Source of the DNA: Planctomycetota bacterium | Lineage (GTDB): Bacteria > Planctomycetota > JAJSAM01 > JAJVHW01 | Assembly: GCA_024280885.1 (NCBI GenBank) | Contig: JAJRPF010000039.1 | Span: 1-64,000, forward strand | DNA length: 64,000 bases | Direction: 5' to 3' | Shown: piece by piece, positions 27,028 through 35,836 of the stretch | Position numbering within the stretch: the stretch's first letter is position 1 | Layout: the number at the start of each line of letters is the position of its first letter | Program-made: the position numbers and the translations under genes | Notes under the pieces: model-generated | Database searches by the model: none | Told to the model about the DNA's origin: nothing | The model's input: the letters and a program-made list of their open reading frames with translations, nothing else

Positions 27028-27116
27028 TGTGACGTAGGTCACGGGCGCTGATCTCTCTCAATACGAGTGCGGGCTCGCTGCTTCGCAGCCATCCGAGACG
27101 TGTGACACAGGTCATC
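27028..27116. promoter_or_regulatory. Two CRP/FNR-like sites upstream of the multiheme cytochrome gene
   Basis: TGTGACGTAGGTCACG (27028-27043) and TGTGACACAGGTCATC (27101-27116) share TGTGAC-N2-AGGTCA. The first is almost a perfect palindrome of the TGTGA-N6-TCACA type bound by CRP/FNR-superfamily regulators. They sit 73 bp apart centre to centre, in the 317-bp gap that otherwise holds only the mscS terminator. Redox or carbon control of the cytochrome is inferred. No clear sigma-70 promoter was recognised between the sites and the gene. Confidence 0.5.
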
Positions 27117-27210
27117 TGCCGAACACGCTCCGCGACTGACAATCCTGACTCAAAGCGGGCTCCCGATCCGCCGCGGGAGACTCCCGGAAGTCACCAGGAA
27201 CGGCGGCGTG

Positions 27211-27216
27211 AGGAGG
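27211..27216 (+). promoter_or_regulatory. Ribosome binding site fixing the cytochrome start
   Basis: A perfect AGGAGG lies 6 nt before ATG 27223. Because it would fall inside the coding region if the ORF track's GTG at 27208 were used, it argues for the ATG. Confidence 0.8.
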
Positions 27217-27222
27217 CAGTTG

Positions 27223-30200
27223 ATGTCCACGCGGTTGAAGGTCAGCAAACCCCCGTGGAGAGCCCGGCTCTTCCTGATGCCAGCGGCTCTGCTCGCGCTC
27301 GGAGCAGCCGTCGCGGTCGCCGGGGACTGGACAGGCCGATCCGAGATCGGTCTTGGCGACACCGCCACGAGTACGTTCCAAGATCGTGCGCTCGGTGGAC
27401 CCGGCGAGATGCACGCCTATCGATTCTTCGCACCGGCCGGCACCAAGATCGAGGCCACGCTCGCACCGAACAAGGGGAGCAGCGTCGAGGTCCTGCTCCA
27501 GATCACGCGCAACGGGAAAGTCGTGCCGATCGCCGACCGGATCAAGGTCAAGAAGCTCAAGGTAACGTTGAAGAAGCTCACTCTCGAAGAGAGCGGCTTC
27601 TACGAGTACCGCGTCACGGCGATCCGCGGCACCGGCGCGTACACGCTCAAGACCAAGGGCAAGCTTCCGAAGAAGGCGAAGGCGGTCGTCAAGGAACTGA
27701 CGTACGCATTCGATGTCGTCGGCCCCACACAACTGAAGCTCGCAACCGTCAAGGGTGCGAAGGGCACAAAGCCTGTCTTCACGCTGCTGACCGGGCCGTC
27801 CGGCGAGATCGCGATCGGTGAGCCCTCGAAGAAGCTCAAGAAGATCGATCTGCCGGAGACCGGCACGTACACGCTGACCTACGCCGACACCGCTGCAGCA
27901 CGCAAGAAGCTCCAGCCCGATGAGTGGGCCGTGCAGATCACGCTGAAGCCCCCGAAGAGCAAGAACCTCCTTGAGCAGCCGACCGGCCAGAACTTCCTGC
28001 CCCTAGCGGTGATGGACGTGGGGGACCCCGCTGCCGGCGCCGCTGCACCTGGCTACAAGGGGACCGAGGCCTGCCGCACGTGCCACGCGGAGTACGTGGA
28101 GAAGGTCCTCAACAGCTTCCACAACTCGAAGATGCGCACGTCGTTCCGTCAAGGCGCGGCCGAGTACAACGTCCCGCCGACGATCGACGCGAAGTTCCGC
28201 GCGGCCGGTGGCACGGATCTGCGTACCGACGCGGACACGGCCGACAAATTCGGCAGCCTCGACTATGCCGTCCGCCTGAGCTACGTCGCGAGTGACGACC
28301 TGCCCTACAAGGTCACGATCGGCAACAACACATACGACATCATGTACATGATGGGCGGTAACGGTCCCTGGAAGCAGCGCTACGTGATGAAGATCGGCGC
28401 CAGCCACTACATCTCGCCTGTGCAGTACAACGAAAAGACCGGGACCTGGGCGGTCTATCACGGCGGAGACTGGAACGCCGACGGCCCAACCGCGCTCAAG
28501 AACTCGTGGGAGCGCCGCTGCGGCGCCTGCCATGCGACTGGCGTTCTGACCACGTTCAACCAGGCGACCGGTGAATACCTGACCGGGTACGCGCAGATGA
28601 ACGTCGGCTGCGAAGGCTGCCACGGCGCGGGCGAAGCCCACATCGCCAGCCAGGACCCGGCCGACATCCTCAACCCCCGCGATCTGATCGATGGCAGCGC
28701 CGACGGCAACGAGCGGGCGGACATGACGTGTGGTCAATGCCACAACCGTGGTAGCGGCGGACTGCCGACCGGCGCCCCGAGCAACACGGGCTATCCCTGG
28801 AAGCTCGGAGTCGGGATCTTCATTCCTGGCGGTAACCAGGCCGACTACGACACGTTCTACACGGAGACGACGGGCCAGTACTGGGGCGAGAAGTCCCTGG
28901 ACTCGCACAACGCGTCCAAGAAACACCACCAGCAGATGCTGGATCTGGCCAATGGCCCCCACGCTCCTGACAAGCCCTGGGACGGCGTCTGCTTCGACTG
29001 CCACAACCCGCACGCCGATCAGGACGTCAAGCACATGATGGCGACCGAGTTGACTCACAGCGGCCTCACGTATGACGTCGACAACGACAACAACTCGCTC
29101 TGCTTCTCATGCCACAACGGACACGGCGACTACGAGAACGTGTCGCCGACTGACGTGGGCATGATCACGAACGACTTCGCCCCGGCCTCGGTCGTGGACG
29201 CGGTCCTCTTCCACATGAAAGACAAGGCGGCGATGCCGATCGACGCCGAGGACTACGATCCGGCCGGAGCCGGTACGGGGCGCTGCTCAAAGTGCCACAT
29301 GCCGAAGATGGCAAAGTCGGCTGACTACGTCTCCGACAAGGCTGGCAACCCGGTCGGCGATATCCACTCGCACACGATGGAACCGGTCTGGCCGAACCTG
29401 ACCGTGCTGGAGGACGGCGCGATCACGAACTCGTGCGCGACCTGTCACCCGATCGATCCGGACGACGAAGTCGGACCGATCATCGCTCAGTGGTCCAAGG
29501 GAACGGACGCCGAAGACACGACGTTCCACGCGGATACTCCGCGCAGTTTCCAGAATGGCGTCGCGAACGAGCACGGTGCCAGTGGTGGAATGGCCTGCGC
29601 TGGCTGCCACACGACTGAAGGCTTCCTCGAGGCCCAGGTCAACGGGACACAGGCAGATCTGATCGAAGACGAGGATCGTCGTAACGACATCGTCAGCCAC
29701 TCGATCGCCTTCGATGTCGGCATCACCTGCCGCGCCTGCCACGGTGCGCAGCCCGATGGGACGTTCGCTGAGGGCCACAACCCGCTGCGCTTCCCGGCCG
29801 AAGAACTCTGTGGCAAATGCCACATGAACGAGACGGTCATGTACGACGACTACGTCGCCGACGGCGAGATCGTACGTCACCCGCAGAACCAGATGCTCCT
29901 CGGCACCGAGGCAGGGCAAGTCGCAGGCGAGTCCTACGGGAACTCGTTCCACTCCAGCCTGAACTGCATCGACTGCCACATGGACGAAGAGACCGGCGGC
30001 GACCACACGTTCATGCCGCAGGTCACGACGTGCAACAAGTCCGGTTGCCACTCCGCTGACAACCTGACCGATTTCGATCGACTCGCGCTCGCCGACTACG
30101 ACGGCAACGGCACGGTCGAGGGAATGCAGACCGAGGTGACTGGTGCCCTCCAGGTCCTCCAGGACGCGATCCTGGCGACCGACACCAGCACAGGCGCCGA

Positions 30201-30423
30201 GGTCACGTACGCGGCGCCCTACTACCTGATCGATGGCGACCGTGCGAATACGGGCGCGCTCGATCCAGAGGCCGACGCGGCGCTGATGCGCGCCATGTTC
30301 AACGCCTACTGGGTGCCGTTCGACGGGTCGACGGGAATTCACAACTCCCGCTATGCCCTGCAACTCCTCCAGAAGTCCTACACCGAACTCACGGGCGCGG
30401 AGTGGCCCGGCGTTCTGAAGTAG
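27223..30423 (+). CDS. Secreted multiheme c-type cytochrome (13 predicted haems)
   Basis: A 1066-aa exported electron-transfer protein. The signal peptide ends LLALGAAVAVAGDW. Residues about 40-260 form two beta domains like pre-peptidase C-terminal (PPC) domains, for example FFAPAGTKIEATLAPNKGSS and LPETGTYTLTYADTA. The cytochrome part starts with TEACRTCHAEYVEK near residue 285. Twelve CXXCH motifs are visible (CRTCH, CGACH, CEGCH, CGQCH, CFDCH, CFSCH, CSKCH, CATCH, CAGCH, CRACH, CGKCH, CIDCH) plus one CX4CH (CNKSGCH). No haem-bearing catalytic motif such as that of NrfA was recognised. Haem attachment places it in the periplasm or on the surface. A lipoprotein gene follows after a strong terminator. 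Confidence 0.9.
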   Translation: MSTRLKVSKPPWRARLFLMPAALLALGAAVAVAGDWTGRSEIGLGDTATSTFQDRALGGPGEMHAYRFFAPAGTKIEATLAPNKGSSVEVLLQITRNGKVVPIADRIKVKKLKVTLKKLTLEESGFYEYRVTAIRGTGAYTLKTKGKLPKKAKAVVKELTYAFDVVGPTQLKLATVKGAKGTKPVFTLLTGPSGEIAIGEPSKKLKKIDLPETGTYTLTYADTAAARKKLQPDEWAVQITLKPPKSKNLLEQPTGQNFLPLAVMDVGDPAAGAAAPGYKGTEACRTCHAEYVEKVLNSFHNSKMRTSFRQGAAEYNVPPTIDAKFRAAGGTDLRTDADTADKFGSLDYAVRLSYVASDDLPYKVTIGNNTYDIMYMMGGNGPWKQRYVMKIGASHYISPVQYNEKTGTWAVYHGGDWNADGPTALKNSWERRCGACHATGVLTTFNQATGEYLTGYAQMNVGCEGCHGAGEAHIASQDPADILNPRDLIDGSADGNERADMTCGQCHNRGSGGLPTGAPSNTGYPWKLGVGIFIPGGNQADYDTFYTETTGQYWGEKSLDSHNASKKHHQQMLDLANGPHAPDKPWDGVCFDCHNPHADQDVKHMMATELTHSGLTYDVDNDNNSLCFSCHNGHGDYENVSPTDVGMITNDFAPASVVDAVLFHMKDKAAMPIDAEDYDPAGAGTGRCSKCHMPKMAKSADYVSDKAGNPVGDIHSHTMEPVWPNLTVLEDGAITNSCATCHPIDPDDEVGPIIAQWSKGTDAEDTTFHADTPRSFQNGVANEHGASGGMACAGCHTTEGFLEAQVNGTQADLIEDEDRRNDIVSHSIAFDVGITCRACHGAQPDGTFAEGHNPLRFPAEELCGKCHMNETVMYDDYVADGEIVRHPQNQMLLGTEAGQVAGESYGNSFHSSLNCIDCHMDEETGGDHTFMPQVTTCNKSGCHSADNLTDFDRLALADYDGNGTVEGMQTEVTGALQVLQDAILATDTSTGAEVTYAAPYYLIDGDRANTGALDPEADAALMRAMFNAYWVPFDGSTGIHNSRYALQLLQKSYTELTGAEWPGVLK

Positions 30424-30487
30424 CGATCACAACTTGTTGATCGGGTCGCCCTCGCCGCAGGGCGCCCCACTCCGTCCAAGACCGCGG

Positions 30488-30513
30488 GGGCGGTGGGCCT
30501 CGGCCCACCGCCC
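30488..30513 (+). terminator. Strong hairpin terminator after the cytochrome gene
   Basis: GGGCGGTGGGCC and GGCCCACCGCCC are 12-bp complementary arms with a 2-nt centre (effective loop slightly larger). TCTCGATTCCCTTTCCC follows, pyrimidine-rich. It lies 65 bp after the cytochrome stop and 73 bp before the lipoprotein ATG. Confidence 0.75.
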
Positions 30514-30585
30514 TCTCGATTCCCTTTCCCGCCTGTGCGGTGGGAACGCGATCATCCGAACCCATTCGCAAGCAGTGGAGCAGCC

Positions 30586-31869
30586 ATGCCCCAGTCACGA
30601 CTCCGACTCCTCGCCTTCGCTCTCGCCCTCGCAGGCATTGCGGCATCCTGTGGAGACGCAACGGACACCGTGCCCCCGCAGGACGGGCCGTGGACCGACG
30701 TCGCCGTCGCGACCGGTATGTCCGCGGTCGCGCACGGCCAACTGATCCAGATCGGCCTGGAATGGACGCAAGAGTCGTGGGAAGAAGACGTCCACAGCGA
30801 GGGCGACGAGCCACACGAGACCTCGGCGCCACGGCGCGAGGAGTACACGCTCGACCTCTCCGGCGGTCACGTCCGGCGCTGGACCGAGGACGGCATCCCC
30901 GCAGTGCGCGTGGTGCGCGGCGAAGCCGGCTGGCTGCGCGTGGGCGCGGCGGTCGTGGACCTCACCGACGCCGAGGTGCGTGCGGCGACTGCCGAGGTCG
31001 AGGATTGGGTCACGCTGCTCGGGGCCACGGACTCGTGGTCGGATCTCCAGCCCTCCACGGACCCAGGGCTCGATCAGGGCGTCTACATCGTCGGCGGCGA
31101 AGGTCGTCCGGACCGGCGCGTGCATGTGAACGCGGACAGCGGACTGGTTGCGCGCATCGAGTATCTTCCTCTCGGGGTGGTCGTCACCGCGCCCGCCGCA
31201 GCCGGAACGCTCGTCCCGGGCGATTGGCAGGAGTGGAGCACAGCCGCTGGCATGCGATTTCCGAAGACGCTCGTGCGCTCGCTCTCGCGGGGTGCACGGC
31301 AGATCATCGAACGCACGACGATCCACGCGCTCACGCTCGCGGACGACGACGCTGGCACGTTCCCAGCGCGTCCGGACGACGGGGGCCCGGGAGAACTCGG
31401 CAATCCCGAGCGTCGCACCGTCAAGAGCCAAACGGTGTTCCGGGCCCAGCGCGAAGCGCGCCTGACGGCGATCCCCGCGCTCCAATTGCGCGTGCGCAGC
31501 GCACTCGACGTGACGCTGGCCGATCGACGCGGGCCGGATGTCCTCGAGTTCGAGAGCTACCCGAAAGCAGCTGGAATTGCGGTGTTCTCGGTGTACTGCC
31601 CAGTCGCGCTCTCGCACGATGCGGGTGCGGGGAACCTGCCTTCCGACGTGGTGTCGGGCACACAACGCGGCAGCGAGGTTCTCGCATTTCCGTATCGCGG
31701 GGCGTATCCGAGCGATGAGTCGCTCCGGACCCGCGTCACGGAGGTCGCTCGCTCGCTCGGACTCGAGCCGGCCGGTCCCCTGCGGTTCGCTGTGCTGAGC
31801 GACCCCGTGGAGACTCCTCCGGGTGAGCTAGAGATGGAGATCCTGCTACCCGTGCGCAGCCAGGACTGA
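30586..31869 (+). CDS. Lipoprotein with GyrI-like C-terminal domain
   Basis: A 427-aa protein. The N-terminus RLLAFALALAGIAASCGDA ends in a lipobox-like AASC, so the mature protein is probably lipid-anchored. Residues about 30-330 are beta-rich and unassigned. The C-terminal 90 residues match the GyrI-like/effector-binding pattern: AFPYRGAYPSDESLRTRVTEV, GLEPAGPLRFAVLSDPVETP and ELEMEILLPV. In cytoplasmic proteins that fold binds small molecules; an exported copy is unusual. The start is ATG 30586 (lipoprotein signal follows at once); the ORF's preceding 31 residues cover the terminator. It may be a partner of the upstream cytochrome, although a terminator lies between. Confidence 0.72.
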   Translation: MPQSRLRLLAFALALAGIAASCGDATDTVPPQDGPWTDVAVATGMSAVAHGQLIQIGLEWTQESWEEDVHSEGDEPHETSAPRREEYTLDLSGGHVRRWTEDGIPAVRVVRGEAGWLRVGAAVVDLTDAEVRAATAEVEDWVTLLGATDSWSDLQPSTDPGLDQGVYIVGGEGRPDRRVHVNADSGLVARIEYLPLGVVVTAPAAAGTLVPGDWQEWSTAAGMRFPKTLVRSLSRGARQIIERTTIHALTLADDDAGTFPARPDDGGPGELGNPERRTVKSQTVFRAQREARLTAIPALQLRVRSALDVTLADRRGPDVLEFESYPKAAGIAVFSVYCPVALSHDAGAGNLPSDVVSGTQRGSEVLAFPYRGAYPSDESLRTRVTEVARSLGLEPAGPLRFAVLSDPVETPPGELEMEILLPVRSQD

Positions 31870-31965
31870 GCAACCGGCGGCCGCGAGCACTCCTCGGCGT
31901 ACGATGTCGCGTCATGCCTGGACAGGCCGATGGTCGGCTGCCGGCGGAACGCGGAGGAGCGCTGC

Positions 31966-32886
31966 ATGCCGGTAGTATTCGGTCAGGGGATGCGACGCAG
32001 CGGGACCACGATCCTCTTCGACCTCTTCTGGGGCGACGGGCGCTTCGACTGCTGGTACGAGCCTCTGAACCGCGCCAAGGCCAAGAAGGGCGGCGGGTCG
32101 CGGGCGCGCGATGAGGACTACTCCGCTGCCGTGCGCGCCCTGCGCGAACGGCTGGTCGTCACGCGCGACGACGTCACCGATGTGCAAGACTTCAACTGGG
32201 GTGCGCCGGACCACTCCGAGGAGGAATTGGTCCCCGGTTGGCCTCCGCATGTGATGCAGTACGTCGGCGAGATGGCGGACGCGAGCGGGGATGTCTTCGT
32301 CAAGTTCACGCGTGCGTCGCACAAGCTTGCGGAACTGGCCGCGATCCGTACGGATGCGTACCTGGTGCACCTCGTCCGGGATCCGCGCTCTGTCGCCACA
32401 TCACATCTCTTCCGCAGTCATCCGAAGTTCAAGGAACGGATTCTGGCCGAGGGTTGCTTCTTCACGATGACGTCGGACTTCAATCAGTGGAAGACCGAGG
32501 CAATGGCTCGACATCTTGTCGCGACGCGTGACGAGTACCGCCGCTTCGCCGATGAGCCCGCGTTCGTCCAGATCATGATGGTCTGGAAGGAGCTCTACAT
32601 CCGGACGCGGGACGACGCGGCGGAGCACTTCGCGGGTCGCCGTGTGCTCGCATGGCACGACGACCTGTGTGCGGACCCGTGGGGCACGTTGCGGGGGATC
32701 TACGCGACTTGGGACTGGAGACCGCGGCTGCGGCAGCGGTTCTGGGCCTCGAAGCACGTGCGTCCGGCGCGTCCCTGGCACGATGCGGACAACCCGGAGT
32801 GGGAACGCGCGATGGACCTGCTCGATTTGCATGCGCTCGTCGCGGAAGCGCGCGCCGCGTCGCCGCTGGCAGGGGCAGACCGGTGA
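31966..32886 (+). CDS. Sulfotransferase family protein
   Basis: A 306-aa PAPS-dependent sulfotransferase-like enzyme. The 5'-phosphosulfate loop is VFGQGMRRSGTTILFDLFW at the very N-terminus, and the 3'-phosphate motif is YLVHLVRDPRSVATSHLFR. GGAGGAG lies just before ATG 31966, which sets the start. Its TGA overlaps the GTG of the glycosyltransferase gene (GTGA), so the two are translationally coupled and probably act on the same glycan. Confidence 0.88.
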   Translation: MPVVFGQGMRRSGTTILFDLFWGDGRFDCWYEPLNRAKAKKGGGSRARDEDYSAAVRALRERLVVTRDDVTDVQDFNWGAPDHSEEELVPGWPPHVMQYVGEMADASGDVFVKFTRASHKLAELAAIRTDAYLVHLVRDPRSVATSHLFRSHPKFKERILAEGCFFTMTSDFNQWKTEAMARHLVATRDEYRRFADEPAFVQIMMVWKELYIRTRDDAAEHFAGRRVLAWHDDLCADPWGTLRGIYATWDWRPRLRQRFWASKHVRPARPWHDADNPEWERAMDLLDLHALVAEARAASPLAGADR

Positions 32887-33959
32887 GGATCGGATTCGTC
32901 TCGTTCTGGTTCACGCGCGGGCAGGCGTTCTGCACGCGCGCAATTCGGCAGATCTTCCGCAATGCCGGGCACGAGACGTTCGTTCTTGCACGTCCCGACA
33001 AGCTGAAGAAACGGTATCGGGACGACGGGATCTGGGCAGAAGACGGCGTCGAGGTAGCGAGCGACAACGCCATACCGCTCGCCGAGTATGTGTCGTGGGC
33101 TGAGCGCAATCGGATCGACGTCTGCTTCTTCGATCAGAACGATCAATTCGCGGAGATCACCGCGCTGCGCAAGGCGGGAGTGATCACGGTCGGTCGCTTC
33201 GTCTGGGAGAAGTTCCTCGCGTCGGACGTGGGGCGTGCGCGGGAAGCGTTCGACGTTCTCTATTCGCTGACGGCGGCCGAGCATGCTCGCTACGCATCAC
33301 TCGGGCTGCTGACGCCGAAGCTCCGCTGGGGCTGCTGGCCGGAACTGCTCGGCCGCGAGGTCGAGCCGCGGTCGGCAGATCAGCCGGTGCTCTTCCACTA
33401 CCCCGCCGGCTACCTCGAGATCCGACGCGCCATCGAGCCGACTGTGAAGGCGTTTGTGAAGGCGAAGGCCCCGAACGCGCGGCTCGTCGTGAAATCGACA
33501 AAGCCGGTCCCCGAGAGGGACCAGATCTCCCATCCTCACGTGACGTATGAACACGGCGACGTGGAGCGCGAGGCGTATCTCACGCACATGCGCTCGGTCG
33601 ATGTGGTGCTCTCGAACACGCGCTGGGAAGGGCTGGGTCTCCTCTTCTACGAGGCGATCGCCATGGGCCTGCCGCTCATCTGCCCGGACTTCCCGCCAAT
33701 GAACGAGTCCGTCCGCGATGGGCTCACGGGTCTGACGGTCGAGTGCTCGACGCGCAAGCTGGCGCCCTCGGGTATCCCGGCGGCGGACGCCAACGTGCGC
33801 GATCTGGCGCGGAAGATCCGGCTGCTCTCGGATCGAAAACTCGTCGAGAAGATGTCACGCAACACGCTCCTGATGCGCGACCAGGACTTCGACTGGGAGC
33901 GCACACGCACTGACTATTTGTGGTTGCTCGAGCATGCAGTCAGTCGCGCGCGACGCTGA
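32883..33959 (+). CDS. Glycosyltransferase (GT4-like, GT-B fold)
   Basis: A 358-aa GT-B glycosyltransferase. The N-terminal half opens IGFVSFWFTRGQAFCTRAI. The C-terminal donor-binding half contains VVLSNTRWEGLGLLFYEAIA and MGLPLICPDFPPMNE, the E-x7-E-like region of the GT4 family. The GTG at 32883 overlaps the preceding stop; the longer ORF start lies inside the sulfotransferase gene and is rejected. Sugar donor and acceptor are unknown. Coupling to a sulfotransferase suggests a sulfated surface glycan. Confidence 0.85.
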   Translation: MRIGFVSFWFTRGQAFCTRAIRQIFRNAGHETFVLARPDKLKKRYRDDGIWAEDGVEVASDNAIPLAEYVSWAERNRIDVCFFDQNDQFAEITALRKAGVITVGRFVWEKFLASDVGRAREAFDVLYSLTAAEHARYASLGLLTPKLRWGCWPELLGREVEPRSADQPVLFHYPAGYLEIRRAIEPTVKAFVKAKAPNARLVVKSTKPVPERDQISHPHVTYEHGDVEREAYLTHMRSVDVVLSNTRWEGLGLLFYEAIAMGLPLICPDFPPMNESVRDGLTGLTVECSTRKLAPSGIPAADANVRDLARKIRLLSDRKLVEKMSRNTLLMRDQDFDWERTRTDYLWLLEHAVSRARR

Positions 33960-33979
33960 TACTGCGGCGACGCGATGGA

Positions 33980-34834
33980 TCAATCGTCGAACGAGTAGTC
34001 GGCGAGGAAGGGCACGTCGGCGGCGCGCTCGGCGATACGCTGGATCAGACCGTCGGGCCATTGCGTTTCGTTGCGGCTCTTGCGTGGTGAGGGGTAGACG
34101 ATCTCCGCGGCAGCGCTCACGTACTCGTCCGGTGCAGCGAGTCCCAGGAACGTGCAGACCCGGCGAAGGGTCGTCGCTGCGTCGGTGATGAGATCCTCGT
34201 GGCGGACATCCAGCACCGACTCGGAACCGACGCGCTGTTTCAGTTTCACTACGCGACGGACGAGCGCGAAGTGGCGATCCGCGAGCGTCTCGATGTCGCG
34301 CTGCGGCTTGCGTCGCTTGCGCGTCGCGATGTTGTCCCACGGGTTGCGCACGACGTGCACGAATCGGAGCGGCACGCGTACGAGTTCACGCAGCTCGTCG
34401 ATGAGGCCTGGCTCGTCGTGGAGCCGCCGGATCGAGCGACCGCCCTTCTTGTCCCCCACCACGTGCACGCCCTCGTGGCGTCCCTGCCATTGCCCGGGCA
34501 CCGAGTAGTCGTAGCCCGTCCACTCGCGGCCGCGCTCGGAGAACCGCCGGGCATTCTCGAGGATGACGTGGAATAGCTGCGCGCGCGAGAACCCGTGGTC
34601 GAGGAAGTCGAGGGCGTCCAACTCGTGCGCCATGGCTGCGTGTGGGTGGGCGTCAATTAGCGAGCCGACCAGGCTGTGACCGCTACGCGGGTAGCCGATG
34701 AAGAGGCAGAACGCACGAACGTCACTCAGAGCGCTCGGCGCGGCGGTTGCGAGTGCGGTCGCCGCGTCACGCAGTGCGTCGAACTGCGCGGGGGTGCGCT
34801 CCTTCGCGCCGATCCAGAGACGATCGTCGGCCAT
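33980..34834 (-). CDS. Sulfotransferase family protein
   Basis: A 284-aa PAPS-dependent sulfotransferase-like enzyme. The phosphosulfate loop is LFIGYPRSGHSLVGSLIDAHP near residue 45 and the 3'-phosphate motif FVHVVRNPWDNIATRKRR. It lies in opposite orientation to its two neighbours and ends 20 bp from the glycosyltransferase stop. The loop has PRSGHS rather than the usual PRSGTS or KCGTT, so it belongs to a different subgroup from the other three copies in the window. Acceptor unknown. Confidence 0.88.
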   Translation of the reverse strand: MADDRLWIGAKERTPAQFDALRDAATALATAAPSALSDVRAFCLFIGYPRSGHSLVGSLIDAHPHAAMAHELDALDFLDHGFSRAQLFHVILENARRFSERGREWTGYDYSVPGQWQGRHEGVHVVGDKKGGRSIRRLHDEPGLIDELRELVRVPLRFVHVVRNPWDNIATRKRRKPQRDIETLADRHFALVRRVVKLKQRVGSESVLDVRHEDLITDAATTLRRVCTFLGLAAPDEYVSAAAEIVYPSPRKSRNETQWPDGLIQRIAERAADVPFLADYSFDD

Positions 34835-34924
34835 CCATGCAGACTATCGCCGGCGCGACCGCGCGCGTCGATCGTTGTCGGCCCTTTCGTTGTGGCGACT
34901 CGTCGGTCGAGATACCGTTGGCGC

Positions 34925-35797
34925 ATGCTCGGATTCGGGAAATCGAAGGAACGCCACGCATCGCTGCCGCCGGATGTACGGCTCGCAGCAGTCGACATCC
35001 CGCGCGTGGACTTCCAGATCGTCGGCGCGATGAAGTGTGGGACGACGACTCTCCGCCGCGCTCTCGGTGCGCATCCCGACATCCATATGCCTCCGGGCGA
35101 AGAGCACTTCTTCGGCAACCATCGCCGCTATCGGTCTGTGTGGAAGAACGGCGTCCTCGACGGAGCCGAATTCGAGAAGACCTACGCCGCGCAGTTCCGA
35201 TCCGACAAGCCGGTGATCGGCGGCAAGACGCCGAACTACGTAATCTCGACTCTCACGCTCGAGCGCATCCAGCGCTTCCATCCCGAGACAAGAATTGTCC
35301 TGATGGTCCGCTGCCCCATCGACCGCGCCCAATCGCATTGGAACCACATGCTCCGCCAGCGTAACAAGGGCCAGCGCCCTGCCTACCTCGTCGGCGAGAC
35401 GTTCGAGAAGCACGTCGAGCGCGATCAACTCGATCTCGCCCAGGCCCGCGAGCCGGCCGCGGAGATCCGCGGAGCCAATCTACTCTGGCGCGGCATGTAC
35501 GCGCCGCAGCTCGAGACCCTCCGCCACTTCTTCCCCCCGGAGCAGGTGTTCGTCGGGGCCGTCGAGGACCTCCGCGCCGATAGCACCGCATTCCTGACGC
35601 GCCTCTGCGACTTCCTCGGCGTCGACTTCACTCCCGCGATGGCAGAATCCGCAAGCACCGGCGAATCGCGCGCCCCCGGTCACACCGAAAAGCTCACGCC
35701 GGCGCAGCGCGCGTTGTTGCGCGACATCTACACGCGGAGCGTCGCGGACCTGGAATCGATGCTTGGCCGCAAGATGCCCAACTGGCTTCGCGCGTAG
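34925..35797 (+). CDS. Sulfotransferase (heparan/aryl type, Sulfotransfer_1-like)
   Basis: A 290-aa sulfotransferase resembling glycan N-/O-sulfotransferases. It contains FQIVGAMKCGTTTLRRALGAHPDIHMP (phosphosulfate loop, shown also in heparan sulfotransferases), EEHFFGNHRRY, GGKTPNYVIS, and the 3'-phosphate motif IVLMVRCPIDRAQSHWNHM. The C-terminal PPEQVFVGAVEDLRAD also fits. ATG 34925 is 91 bp from the divergent sulfotransferase; the ORF's longer N-terminus overlaps that gene. This copy is the best candidate for sulfating a polysaccharide. Confidence 0.92.
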   Translation: MLGFGKSKERHASLPPDVRLAAVDIPRVDFQIVGAMKCGTTTLRRALGAHPDIHMPPGEEHFFGNHRRYRSVWKNGVLDGAEFEKTYAAQFRSDKPVIGGKTPNYVISTLTLERIQRFHPETRIVLMVRCPIDRAQSHWNHMLRQRNKGQRPAYLVGETFEKHVERDQLDLAQAREPAAEIRGANLLWRGMYAPQLETLRHFFPPEQVFVGAVEDLRADSTAFLTRLCDFLGVDFTPAMAESASTGESRAPGHTEKLTPAQRALLRDIYTRSVADLESMLGRKMPNWLRA

Positions 35798-35836
35798 CGA
35801 CTCTCGACACCAACAACGGTACGGCTGCTCCACCCG

